Below, in pieces: positions 11,325 to 19,594 of a DNA stretch of 19,594 nucleotides. The notes under the pieces were generated by a model. It searched no databases. It saw only the letters and a list, made by a program, of their open reading frames with translations, and was not told the origin of the DNA. Location of the stretch: assembly GCA_027604005.1 (NCBI GenBank), contig JADGJT010000393.1, positions 1 to 19,594 on the forward strand. The letters are read 5' to 3'. This stretch comes from Dinochytrium kinnereticum (taxonomy: Eukaryota; Chytridiomycota; Chytridiomycetes; Chytridiales; Chytridiaceae). How positions within the stretch are numbered: the stretch's first letter is position 1; the number at the start of each line of letters is the position of its first letter. A program made the position numbers and the translations under genes.

Positions 11325-11418
11325 CCCCGCCTGAGCGGATTCTTGTTTTTTCTACGTGCGCTGGAGTAAAATATCACTCCTGAGTGTGTCACCCCAATAC
11401 CCTGCAATCTCATCCAGC

Positions 11419-13250
11419 ATGGCCCTCTCCCAACGATCCGAGAACAACCTCACGCACGTCAACATCCTCGCCGAGGGGGCCATTCGATGTGGCCAGAACC
11501 CATTCATTGTTGGCATCAACCCGTCTGGCCTCATCAACCTTGGGACTGCCGAGAATAAACTGTCTGGAGACTTGATACATGAGAAGGTGAGTGGCAAAAA
11601 GATGTCCCATTGCTTGATGGATGTCTCCTTCAAGTGGGAATGGTGAATAGTACGCTCTTGAGTGTATTTCGAGTGAGCTTGATGGGTTTAGGGGGTTGGT
11701 GTTGGGGCGGTTGGATTGTTCTGTAACATTGAGTGCTTGCGTTCAGTCGCGTTGGATGTACTGCTTGGAATGAGCAGTCCATCTTCTTGTAATGGAGAAT
11801 AGTGAAGGAAGGCATGTAGAAATGCATGCATGCGTGAACTCATTCCTCTTCATTCAAAGTCCCTATCCAATTAATCATCAATTCAACAATAAACCCAGCT
11901 GAGCCAGCCAGGAGCCTTTCAGCTCGGTCCCACCACGCTTCTCTACGGAAGTTTCAGAGGATCCAAACCTTTAAGACAAGGCATTGCCAAACTTTTCAAC
12001 CGAAAGCTTGACCCTGTGGTGAAGCTTGGGGAGGACAATGTGGCGGTGGCGAATGGAGCTGGATCGGTGCTTTGCATGCTTTCACAGGCGATCGCTGACC
12101 CCGGAGATGTCATTTTAATCCCATGTATGTTTTTTCTTTCTTCCTTGGCTGGTTTTTTATTTCCCTTTGAAATCGCACCTTAAATAAACCCTGATATCGA
12201 TACTTTAACCCACTAGCGCCAGTCTACGGCGCCTTCTTCTGGGACTTCCGTTCGGTCGGACGTGTCGAATCCGTGTTCGTCCCTGGCCCCGCATCAATCC
12301 CAACACTGGAAGACTTAACTCTCGCCTACGACAACTGCATCCGTAAAGGCAAAAAAGTCCGCGCCATCGTCATCACGAACCCCGGAAATCCAACCGGGCA
12401 AGTTCTTCCCAGAGCAACAGTGAGATCTTGGCTAAAGTTTGCGGCTGAAAGGGGGATGCATAGCATTGTGGATGAGGTTTACGCGTTTAGTATCTGGGCT
12501 CGACCTGAGGATGAGGGTTATGAAGAGTTTGAGAGTGTGCTTCATATGGAGGATTTGCCGGATCGGGAGAGGACGCATGTTGTTTGGAGTTTTTCGAAGG
12601 ATTTTGCTATGAGCGGGATGCGATGTGCTGCGATTTTGTGGGTGTTTTTTTTTTCTCTCTTTTTTTTTCTTTTTCGTCTTTCCCCATTTTTCCAGTTCAT
12701 TTTGGGGTTTTTTTTTGTCGATGAAGGGACTCTGACATTCTCATTGTTTCAATGCGATGATTCTAGGTCTTACAACAACAGGGTCCTAACAGGATTCACT
12801 GATCTCTCCTACTTTCACGGCGTCCCGAATGTCGTCGACGAAGCCCTCGCCCGCGTTCTTGAAGACGAGTCCTTCGTCGATCATTTCTTCACAACCAACA
12901 CTGCCCGTCTCCGTTCGCACTTTGCGCTTGTCGAGAAGGAGCTAACCAAGCGCGAGATCCCGTTTCTCCGACCGAACGCCGGAATCTTTGTCTGGCTCGA
13001 CCTATCCAAGTGGACCAGCAAGCTTCAAGAGCAGACGGTGAATGGTTCGGAGAAGAAGAAGAGTCGTAACATGGTGCTTTTTGAAAAGTTGCTGGAGGGA
13101 GGGATATATATCTCGCCTGCTGAGGCTTTCTTTGCTGAGGAGCAGCAGGGATGGTTCCGGATCATCTTCACGTCGGGGTGGGATATCCTCGGCGTAGCCT
13201 TTGAGCGGCTGTTTAGGGTCCTCGACGGCATCGCGTCGTCGTCGCCGTGA
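11419..13250 (+). CDS. PLP-dependent aminotransferase, ACC synthase-like (class I/II)
   Basis: Exons: 11419-11586, 11899-12124, 12217-12637, 12767-13250; 432 residues, a normal family length. Fold-type I motifs are intact: GLINLGTAENKLSGDLI near the N-terminus, GAGSVLCML (phosphate-binding turn), NPGNPTG at 186-192, Asp217 and Tyr220 in VDEVYAF, the Schiff-base Lys259 in SFSKDFAMSGMR, and Arg403 in WFRIIFT for the substrate carboxylate. The second exon is placed at 11899 because AAG joined to CTGAGCCAG gives IHEKLSQPGAFQLGPTTLLYGSF, filling the expected segment; a later acceptor at 11915 would shorten it. ATG 11419 is the first ATG in the frame. Members of this group include 1-aminocyclopropane-1-carboxylate synthases and general transaminases; the reaction here is undetermined. 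Confidence 0.95.
11587..11898 (+). other. 312-bp intron in the aminotransferase gene
   Basis: It starts GTGAGT and ends ACCCAG. It is longer than the other introns of the gene (92 and 129 bp). No in-frame exon with family resemblance was seen inside. It contains ATGCATGCATGC at about 11822-11833, a short alternating palindromic run. Confidence 0.65.
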
Positions 13251-13616
13251 GCGGCGTTGAACACTTTTTATTATTTACTGCTGTACTTTTGTTATTTGAG
13301 TTTGTTGACTTTCCTCCTCAAATTCTGCTTCATTTTGCCCTGTTTGGGAAATTTGGGCCACAGCTGCCTGCCAGCGATCGGGTTGGACGGAAGGCTGGAC
13401 TTGGACCCTCAGCGCCAGCCAGCCAGCCAGCGACAGACAGACAGACAGAAGACAGATATTGGCCTCCAGTTGGATTTGGAGGGGGAAAAGCATCCAACAC
13501 TGTCTGCTCAGCTGTTGCTTCCTGTCTTCAGCACCGCCTCCGCCCTGCACATCTCTCGCTGATAAGGGCTCATCGCTCATCCATCCCGTCATTCATCTGC
13601 ATCGGCGACTGAGGCA
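13251..13616. other. Intergenic region upstream of the arrestin gene
   Basis: 366 bp between the aminotransferase stop and the arrestin start. It holds a T-rich 3' UTR-like half, then a CAGC/ACAG tetranucleotide tract and a C/T-rich stretch before the ATG. No clear polyadenylation signal or TATA box was seen. Confidence 0.6.
13415..13448 (+). repeat. CAGC and ACAG tetranucleotide microsatellites
   Basis: Tandem CAGC units run directly into tandem ACAG units, about 170-200 bp upstream of the arrestin start codon. A simple repeat in a probable promoter or 5' UTR. Confidence 0.75.
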
Positions 13617-15716
13617 ATGTTCAATGCGCTGCAGCTGCGAATGTCGCAGGGAGGGTCGGCGTCCTCCAGCCCTGTGTCTATGGCAATCACCCTGTCGGGC
13701 GCATCCCTCATCCCCGCTTCACCATCCCACCAGCATCGCCATCGCCATCCTTCCTCATCAACGTCACCACCAGCATCCCCCACTAAAGCCTCCCCCTCTC
13801 CATCGACATCCGCATCTCCGATCGCCAACGCCATTCTCGTCGACAAGGAGCTTCTGGACGTCTCCACACCGGATGCCGCAACCAACGCCTCCTCTTCTTC
13901 CTACCTTACGATAGACTTGCCTTCTGCTACTGGTGTCATCAGGGGGAGGCTTGCAGTCCATGCTTCAAAGAGGCTGCAGGATATCATTTCGATCGACGTG
14001 GCGTTTCTGGGAACAGTGGTCTTGAACGCTGACGCTCTCAAGTCCGGGTCGACAGGTTCCGATCCATCCCTGCCGTCACCTCCGCAACCGTCAACACCAC
14101 CTTCCTCCCGTATCCTTGTCTCCGTGAAAGAAACCTTATGGTCAGCATCTTCACACCCACCTTCTTCTCCCCATTCTTCTAGGATCCCTACACCAACCTC
14201 CTCCACTCCTCGCACCGGAATCCAAGTGGGAACTCTCACTTCCGGTCGGCATGAATTCCCGTTTGCCCTTCACGTGCCCAGATTCAATGCCTTGCCGCCG
14301 TCGATCGAGACGGGGTATGGGAGGATATCGTACAAGCTTGTGGCCATTGTGCATCGCCGGGCATTGGGTGCTGCCAACGGGGGAGGAGAGGGAGCGTCTA
14401 GGTCATTCTTCTCAACGTCTTCAGCGGGTGGTGCGGGGTCTGGATCGACGGGACCCGGAACATCGCAGCAAATGCAGCAGCAGAAATGGATGGTGTCAAA
14501 GGTGGTCCGGCTTTCGCGGCGGAGGTTGGTGCAGGATCCCGCGAGGGGATTGACGAGGAGGTCTTGTGCAAGGCATTTGGTGAATGAGGGGAAGGAGGGG
14601 TTGGATGATGACGCTGATATGTCGTTCGAGGATTTCCTGGCTGCCGGTCCACCCCCAACTTCATCCACAGATCCCGTTAGCAGTATACCTGAACAGCAAC
14701 CTCAACGCGGCCTAATTCTCTTCCAGCCGTCAACTCCCTCAAAGTCAGCAACCTCCTCCATCACTCCTTCCGGGGTGATCGGCATCCGCATGATCAACGG
14801 CACCTCCAAATACGTTCTATTTGAGTACAAGCTCACCCTCCCCAAAGATATCTGCATCGACTCCGGGTCCTTCCGCGTCACTCTACAGCTTCAAGCCGCG
14901 CCAGGTTCGGGGATAGGATACATTGGGGGTGTAACAGCGGTTCTGGAGGAACGGAGAGCCTATAGCTTGAGAAGGAGGAGAGAGGTGAGGAAGTCTCTGG
15001 ATGGGGTTGCACCTCAGCAGGGTTCAAGAGACTCGGTGGATGATATGGTGACGGTTACGGAAAGACCAAAGGAGGTGCCAGTAAATAGGCCAAGGAGAAA
15101 GTCGTTGAATATTGGCATGCTCGTGTCGATGGCACCAAAGCAGGCTGGGAAGTTGGGGACGGGACATCATGTCCGTGGAGGCTCTTTAGATGCTTCAGGG
15201 GCTTCGAATGGTAGGACTTCGACACGCGGAGCCGCAACGCCATCGTCATCCTTGAAAATCTCGACAAAGCCATCTGGCACCTTCACCTCTTCCTCCGCCT
15301 CACCCTCACCAACAACCCCCACACAGGCCTCCACAGACTCGGCCACCGAAGAATACATACATCAAGAATCCCTCTCAGATCCCATTCATTACCCCATCCA
15401 TTTCCCATCCTCCACCCCGACCCCATCGACTTCCTCAACCCCTTCGTTGACCTCGGTTCTCACGACCACGGACGAGGACGACGCTGGGCCCTTGCCACCC
15501 CCTGTTCCCTCGGATCATTTGTTTGTGATGACGTTTAATGTGCCGGTGCCGCGGTGGACGGCTTGGCCGGATGTTTCGGGGTGTGGGGAGGTGAGGGTGT
15601 CGCATGCTTTGAGGTTTTGTGTGGGGTATTCGAGGTGGGGGGAGGGGAGGGGTGGGAGTCGGGTTGAGGAGATTGAGGTGCCGGTGGGGGTTGTTGAAGG
15701 GTGTTTGAGCGTGTGA
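13617..15716 (+). CDS. Arrestin-fold protein (alpha-arrestin/ART-like), intronless
   Basis: A single 699-codon exon, notable beside five intron-bearing genes. The N-terminal arrestin sheet is seen in ATGVIRGRLAVHASKRLQDI, then SGRHEFPFALHVPR and LPPSIETGYGRISYKLVAIV, the hallmark segment of arrestin_N. A second arrestin sheet follows in GVIGIRMINGTSKYVLFEYK, SGSFRVTLQLQAAPGSG and the C-terminal HLFVMTFNVPVPRW with VRVSHALRFCVGYSRW. Ser/Thr/Pro-rich low-complexity inserts separate these blocks (about residues 15-95, 145-195 and 490-620). Fungal alpha-arrestins recruit Rsp5-type ubiquitin ligases to membrane cargo through PPxY motifs; I see no PPxY here, so this role is uncertain. It may be another arrestin-like family. 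ATG 13617 is the first in the frame; Met9 or Met22 could also start it. Confidence 0.85.
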   Translation: MFNALQLRMSQGGSASSSPVSMAITLSGASLIPASPSHQHRHRHPSSSTSPPASPTKASPSPSTSASPIANAILVDKELLDVSTPDAATNASSSSYLTIDLPSATGVIRGRLAVHASKRLQDIISIDVAFLGTVVLNADALKSGSTGSDPSLPSPPQPSTPPSSRILVSVKETLWSASSHPPSSPHSSRIPTPTSSTPRTGIQVGTLTSGRHEFPFALHVPRFNALPPSIETGYGRISYKLVAIVHRRALGAANGGGEGASRSFFSTSSAGGAGSGSTGPGTSQQMQQQKWMVSKVVRLSRRRLVQDPARGLTRRSCARHLVNEGKEGLDDDADMSFEDFLAAGPPPTSSTDPVSSIPEQQPQRGLILFQPSTPSKSATSSITPSGVIGIRMINGTSKYVLFEYKLTLPKDICIDSGSFRVTLQLQAAPGSGIGYIGGVTAVLEERRAYSLRRRREVRKSLDGVAPQQGSRDSVDDMVTVTERPKEVPVNRPRRKSLNIGMLVSMAPKQAGKLGTGHHVRGGSLDASGASNGRTSTRGAATPSSSLKISTKPSGTFTSSSASPSPTTPTQASTDSATEEYIHQESLSDPIHYPIHFPSSTPTPSTSSTPSLTSVLTTTDEDDAGPLPPPVPSDHLFVMTFNVPVPRWTAWPDVSGCGEVRVSHALRFCVGYSRWGEGRGGSRVEEIEVPVGVVEGCLSV

Positions 15717-16494
15717 GGGTTGTTCATGCTTTCTCGGTAAGTTTTTTTTTTGGGCCGTGGCTAAGGATTAGGAGGTTGGGCTGACTGTTGGAGTGGTTGA
15801 AGGGTGGTTGAAGGATGGCTAAAGACTGAGAGATATTCACGGTTTCTCTGTTGCTGTTGTTTGATTTTTCTTTTTTAATAAGGGGGAAGGTTTTGATGTT
15901 TTGATTATGAGGGTTATCATTTATCCCCTGTCTCTTTTTTGTCCTCATCCTCGTATCTTTTCTTTCTTTCTTCCATTTTCCTCTACTTTTCGTTCTTTCC
16001 ATTTAGGTTCAATGGAGCTTTTGCAGAAACCTATCGTTCTCTTTTTCACAAATTTTTTCCTCTCTCTCATTTTATTCCTGTTGAGAACCGTCCGTTTTTT
16101 TATTTTTATTTTTATTTTTAGTTAACGCAACCATTCCCATTTACTTCTTTTATCAATAGGATTCATACCGTATTTTTCTTTCTTTTTCATTTTTTAAAAC
16201 AACGACCAAACCTTTACCTTTGTCATCTTCGTTATAAAGTGTTAGCACCAGTTACCACAGTTTTGGAGAAAGTGTCGAGGAAGGCAAGCACATGAAAAGG
16301 GCTAACAAAAAAAAATCACGATATTTAAATACTCGTTTAATTACTATTTAAGAATGTGTACACGACTTGTAAGGCGTCTGCCTGGAGAAACAACGCCAAA
16401 GAATGAAACGAAATAATAAGAATATATAATTGAAGGGTAAGCCTTATTATAAAAAAAAAAAAAAAAAAAACAACCCCCCAACACCACACACGCA
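15717..16494. other. Convergent 3' intergenic region, homopolymer-rich
   Basis: 778 bp between the stops of the arrestin gene (+) and the sensor gene (-). Very T-rich on the plus strand, including TTTTTA repeats (about 16094-16120) and an A20 run (16451-16470), with AT-rich sequence around 16310-16430. Hydrophobic short frames here reflect T-richness. No RNA gene or conserved coding segment was seen. Confidence 0.6.
16451..16470 (+). repeat. A20 homopolymer
   Basis: Twenty consecutive adenines, 25 bp beyond the stop codon of the minus-strand sensor gene, so it would be U20 in that gene's 3' UTR. Confidence 0.9.
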
Positions 16495-19060
16495 TCACCC
16501 CTCCTCCTCACCCCCTACAAATCCCGGCAAAACAACTTCAACAACCCCCCCACACCCCCCCTCCCCCTCCCTCCCCAAAAAAACCCCTCCAAGCGCCGCA
16601 ACCATCCTGGGTGCAAGCAGAAATACCAACTTATCACCACTCGCCTCCCTCCCATTCCCCACAACCGTGATTTTCCATATTAAACCCCTCCCACCTCCAC
16701 CTCCCGGCACCCCCCACCCCCCCGGCGCCGCGAAATACGCCCCACAAGCCTCAACCCCCTCCATCGTTACCAAGACGGTGGCATCACGTCCGCACCCCCT
16801 CAACAACGTCAGCACGATGTCGACAACCACAAGTTTGACGCGGGATCGGTCGAGACGGATCTGCGGGGAGGGGGTTGGGAGGAGAGGCTGGGACGGGTCT
16901 GAGTAGGACCCTTTTTGGATGGGGCAGTAGTGACGCGGTGGCGTTTGGGGCGGCCAGGTGAGGGTGAAGGTTAGCGAGCTGTTAAAGGATTGGAGGGCTG
17001 GGAAAAGGGTTTGCTCGATATCGTTGATAAGGGTTGTCGGGTCAAAGAGGGGGATAGGGGGCGGTGAGCGGGGTAGTAGGGGTGGGGAGGTGGATGTGGT
17101 GGTTATCGTGGATCTAGGGGGCCGTTTGGTAATAAAGGTGGTGGGACGGGTTGAGAACGGGCGACTTGCGTGAAGGAAACGGGTAGAGATGTCTTGCTGT
17201 GCGGGTGGTGGTAATGGTGGTGGAGGAAGTGGGGCTGGGTTTTTACTGTCGTCGTCGTCGTCGTCATCTTCATGCTCGTCGTTTTCGTCAGAGGATCTAA
17301 AACCTTGTGAGGTGCAACCAACACCGCAGTGACAGGGGGCAGCCAGAGTGACAGGGAGGGAGGATTCGGCGTCGGGGTCGGCGTCGGCGTTTGAGGAGGG
17401 ACGATTGAATGGCTGAATAGATCTATCCAAGGCTTTTGGAGGTTGGGATGACGTGTGGGGGGTATAGGACTTCGAGGCGAGCGCTTCACGCATGGCAGAT
17501 ATCCACTCCTCATCAGAGTGGAGCAAACCTTGAAGGAACTCCACCATCCACGTGGACCCGGTAGTGAAGTCGACGGGAAAATCAGACATCACCACATCCG
17601 TATACGAATTACGTCCCTCATCATGATCCAGTTTCAACATCTTCCTTTTCTTTCTCCGTCGCCCAAAACCACTCTCCCTCGCCCTTCGATCCTCCCGCTC
17701 AACAGTCACAACATGTACCACAATCCACGCGTCCCTAGAATCCGCCAACGTGAAAGCAGAATGATGAGCCAAGGCAGGGGGTGACGAAGATATCGCCCTG
17801 CCTTCACCCTTATCCCCACCCTTTCCCCGCTCTCCGCCCTCCTCTATCGCCTCCGAACCGCGTCGAAAAGAGATTGGTAATGGCATCGTCTCGGACACAA
17901 CGCGTATCCACGGCAACTCATCTCCATCCACATGTCTCGGGTTCCTAATTCGATAAGTCAACATCCCCCTCGCACCGGCCGCAAACATCATGCAATGAAG
18001 AGCCTCTCTATCTTCCGGATGCACGCGAGTCTCGATCCAGTTCCCGGATCGAAGATCATCGGCCGAGGGGCTACTGAGAAGAGTTTGGAAGATCTCGTTG
18101 GCATCCAACGGTTCCACCAACTGGGGACGGGTGGAAACGCTCAAGGTAAGAATGCCCGGACTGGTTGTGGGTTGAGGGGGCGAATTGGTTCGGTCACGTT
18201 TGCTGAGGATGGAGGTGCGGGTTTCTTCGGTTGTTCCTGAGGTGGGTGGGCGATGATTCACGGGGTGTTTGAGGTTACCAGACTCGTCGGGCATTGGACT
18301 TTTGAGGTTGTTGGATGCGTAGCCACTAATCATCATCTTTTTTTCAGCGTATTGATTCGAGATTAAAGGTCAATAAAGAGCCTATGGAAGACAAAACAAA
18401 GCAGAACAAAAAAACAAAAGAAGGTAGTAAAGAGCCAAAACTGCCTACCACCGCTAGGTCTTTCCCTGGGCCGGTAAACATCAATTCAAATTCACCTACA
18501 GCATCCCACCCAAATCCCCCAGCTGATCGAGAGCATGACCTGAGAAAAAGGTCTCCCAACTCTGAATAGATGCGAACTTTTGGCTCGCCACCCTGATAGC
18601 TGTGGATGCTCTCCCCCTCTGGAATCCCCACCTTGCAGATATTAATTAGCTGACCAATGGAAGCAGAAAACAGCTTTGCGAGCATTCCTCGCTTTTTCTC
18701 TGACTTCAGGCTGTTGTACTCCATGAAGGAGGGATCATCTGCAGCGAGACGCTGGAGTAAAGCGGGTGCATCCACGCATTGGAGAGTGTTTGAGAGAAGA
18801 AGGAGGTGGGCAGGGTGGCCCAGGGATGAGATAATGGATTGGATTATATGAATGTGGTGGATGGAGGCCACCACGATGGCCCGCTCGTTTGCCTTGATGC
18901 CAGAGGCCAGATGCTCAGCGACAGCCAGCAGGTGGTGAAAGTCCTTTTTTTTCGTTGTTGTTTTCAATGGATGAGGATAATGTTGGAGGCAAAACAGAAG
19001 GGTGGATGCACTCACAGAGGTGTAAACAGAGACGGCCCTGCTGCATCCTGCAGCGTCCAT
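16495..19060 (-). CDS. MEDS-PAS sensor with degenerate histidine-kinase ATPase domain
   Basis: Exons in transcription order: 19060-19016, 18943-18449, 18336-16495; 793 residues, all introns phase 0. Residues about 8-190 resemble MEDS (DcmR-type sensory) domains: AVSVYTSDFHHLL across splice 1, then AEHLASGIKANERAIVVAS, and KVRIYSELGDLFLRS with LAVMMISGYAS across splice 2. A PAS domain follows (about 245-395): RVHPEDREALHCMM, MLTYRIRNP, LPWIRVVSE, AWIVVHVV. After a disordered stretch with an EDDDDDDD run, residues about 608-785 follow the HATPase_c pattern: PLFDPTTLINDIEQTLFPAL, LDRSRVKLVVVDIVLTLLRG, WKITVVGNG, and LAPRMVAALGGVFL ending VEVVLPGF. The N-box Asn and the DxGxG Asp are absent, and no HELRTPL-like H-box was found. 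There is no receiver domain. It is probably a non-catalytic sensor. Exon 3 begins with ATGATG, so a separate 613-residue gene is a less likely alternative. Confidence 0.8.
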
Positions 19061-19386
19061 CCGCCCTCCTGTCCGTCTCGTCTCGTCGCTCCCTCCGTTC
19101 CTCCAGGCAGTGAATGCAGTCTCAGGGGTAGAAAGTAAGCAGCGGCGCCTTGGGGCAGACAGGCACGGAGGGGAGGGGTGCAGGTGAGGAGTCGGTGAGG
19201 GCGTCGTTGAGGTGAGGCCGTCGTTGAGGAAGCGAGGTCAATTGATCTGCATCAAGGACGGGGGAGACCACCAAATGATCTGCACAGGAGACAGCACAGG
19301 GCGTGGGAAACAGCAGGATGTGACTCACATTTCCTGTGCGACACATCATCAAATTTTAGTTTGTTTCCGATCCGATCCAACTTCTT

Positions 19387-19410
19387 CCTGCCACCTGGCC
19401 GTGTGGCAGG
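19387..19410. repeat. Perfect 8-bp inverted repeat
   Basis: CCTGCCAC and GTGGCAGG separated by 8 nt form a perfect hairpin stem. It lies about 330 bp upstream of the sensor gene start. Function unknown. Confidence 0.7.
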
Positions 19411-19552
19411 ATCCAAGTATATACCCATACTACTCCATAAATAAATAAAGCAATTTTATTCTTGTCGTTAATAGAGAGTTTTCGCAAGCATGAAATTTGG
19501 AAATTTCAAGTTGAAATTTTTAATTGAAATTTCGCAATTCAAAAGTTGTTTT

Positions 19553-19582
19553 GCAAACCTCAAATTCATATTTGAGGTTAGC
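19553..19582. repeat. Long hairpin: 10-bp perfect inverted repeat, 12 pairs with one mismatch
   Basis: AACCTCAAAT at 19556-19565 and ATTTGAGGTT at 19570-19579 around a 4-nt loop. The stem extends by two G-C pairs beyond an A-A mismatch. It follows an AT-rich block of TTGAAATTT repeats. Confidence 0.75.
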
Positions 19583-19594
19583 GTGAAGGTTGTC

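Larger units (their letters stand above)
19061..19594. other. Upstream region of the sensor gene, with AT-rich palindromes at the window edge
   Basis: 534 bp. The minus frame stays open about 180 bp above the start without another ATG, supporting the chosen start. A TATATAC-like stretch lies near 19418-19425, and tandem ATAAATAAATAAA at about 19437-19449. Hairpins and GAAATTT repeats fill the last 110 bp. No gene recognised. Confidence 0.5.

Noticed and set aside
15901..16125. Short hydrophobic frame that could look like a membrane peptide
   Set aside because: Its Phe/Leu/Ile content comes from T-rich intergenic DNA; no start context or homology is visible.
16250..16440. Possible small RNA gene in the convergent spacer
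   Set aside because: No cloverleaf, A/B box or conserved RNA motif could be identified by eye.
16430..16906. Plus-strand frame starting with poly-Lys and rich in Pro/Thr
   Set aside because: It begins in the A20 run and is antisense to the HATPase-like C-terminus of the sensor gene.
18337..18448. Boundary between two separate minus-strand genes rather than an intron
   Set aside because: The joined sequence completes the last MEDS strand (LAV then MMISGYAS), and GT-AG borders are in phase 0. A separate gene would need its promoter within about 110 bp.
18839..19138. Plus-strand frame opposite the MEDS-coding exons
   Set aside because: It is the complement of the sensor exons and carries no motif.
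19122..19352. Minus-strand frame above the sensor gene, considered as an upstream exon
   Set aside because: It has no domain resemblance, and the ATG at 19060 already starts a complete MEDS-like domain.

Overview
The window looks like nuclear DNA of an early-diverging fungus, most plausibly a chytrid; that placement is inference. It holds six protein genes on both strands. Five are interrupted by short GT-AG introns (57 to about 310 bp, plus one of 678 bp), and flanks carry microsatellites and homopolymers typical of a eukaryote. Intron borders were set by joining open frames so that conserved motifs run across the junctions. No rRNA, tRNA, CRISPR array, insertion sequence or bacterial operon structure was seen.

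Layout, left to right. (1) 110-5201, +: the 3' part of a Fab1/PIKfyve-type phosphatidylinositol 3-phosphate 5-kinase in nine exons; the 5' end lies outside the window. (2) 5795-9403, -: a four-exon gene for a 1070-residue protein with a Met-Gly-Cys-Ser lipidation start, a long helical region that may be BAR-like, and a polyproline tail. (3) 9791-11209, +: a membrane-anchored alpha/beta hydrolase of the hormone-sensitive-lipase/Say1 type. (4) 11419-13250, +: a PLP-dependent, ACC-synthase-like class I/II aminotransferase. (5) 13617-15716, +: an intronless arrestin-fold protein. (6) 16495-19060, -: a three-exon gene whose product reads as MEDS sensory domain, then PAS, then a degenerate histidine-kinase ATPase domain.

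Genes 1/2 and 5/6 converge, sharing 3' intergenic regions of 593 and 778 bp. Genes 2 and 3 diverge from a 387-bp repeat-rich region with a G-quadruplex motif. Genes 3 and 4 lie in tandem. Fab1, the lipid-anchored polyproline protein and the arrestin could all act at endosomal or plasma membranes, but nothing in the sequence shows that the genes work as a unit.

The most unusual item is gene 6. A MEDS-PAS-kinase layout is known from bacterial and archaeal sensor kinases. Here it is carried by an intron-containing gene, and both the phosphoacceptor histidine box and the key ATP-binding residues appear to be missing, which suggests a pseudo-kinase sensor.
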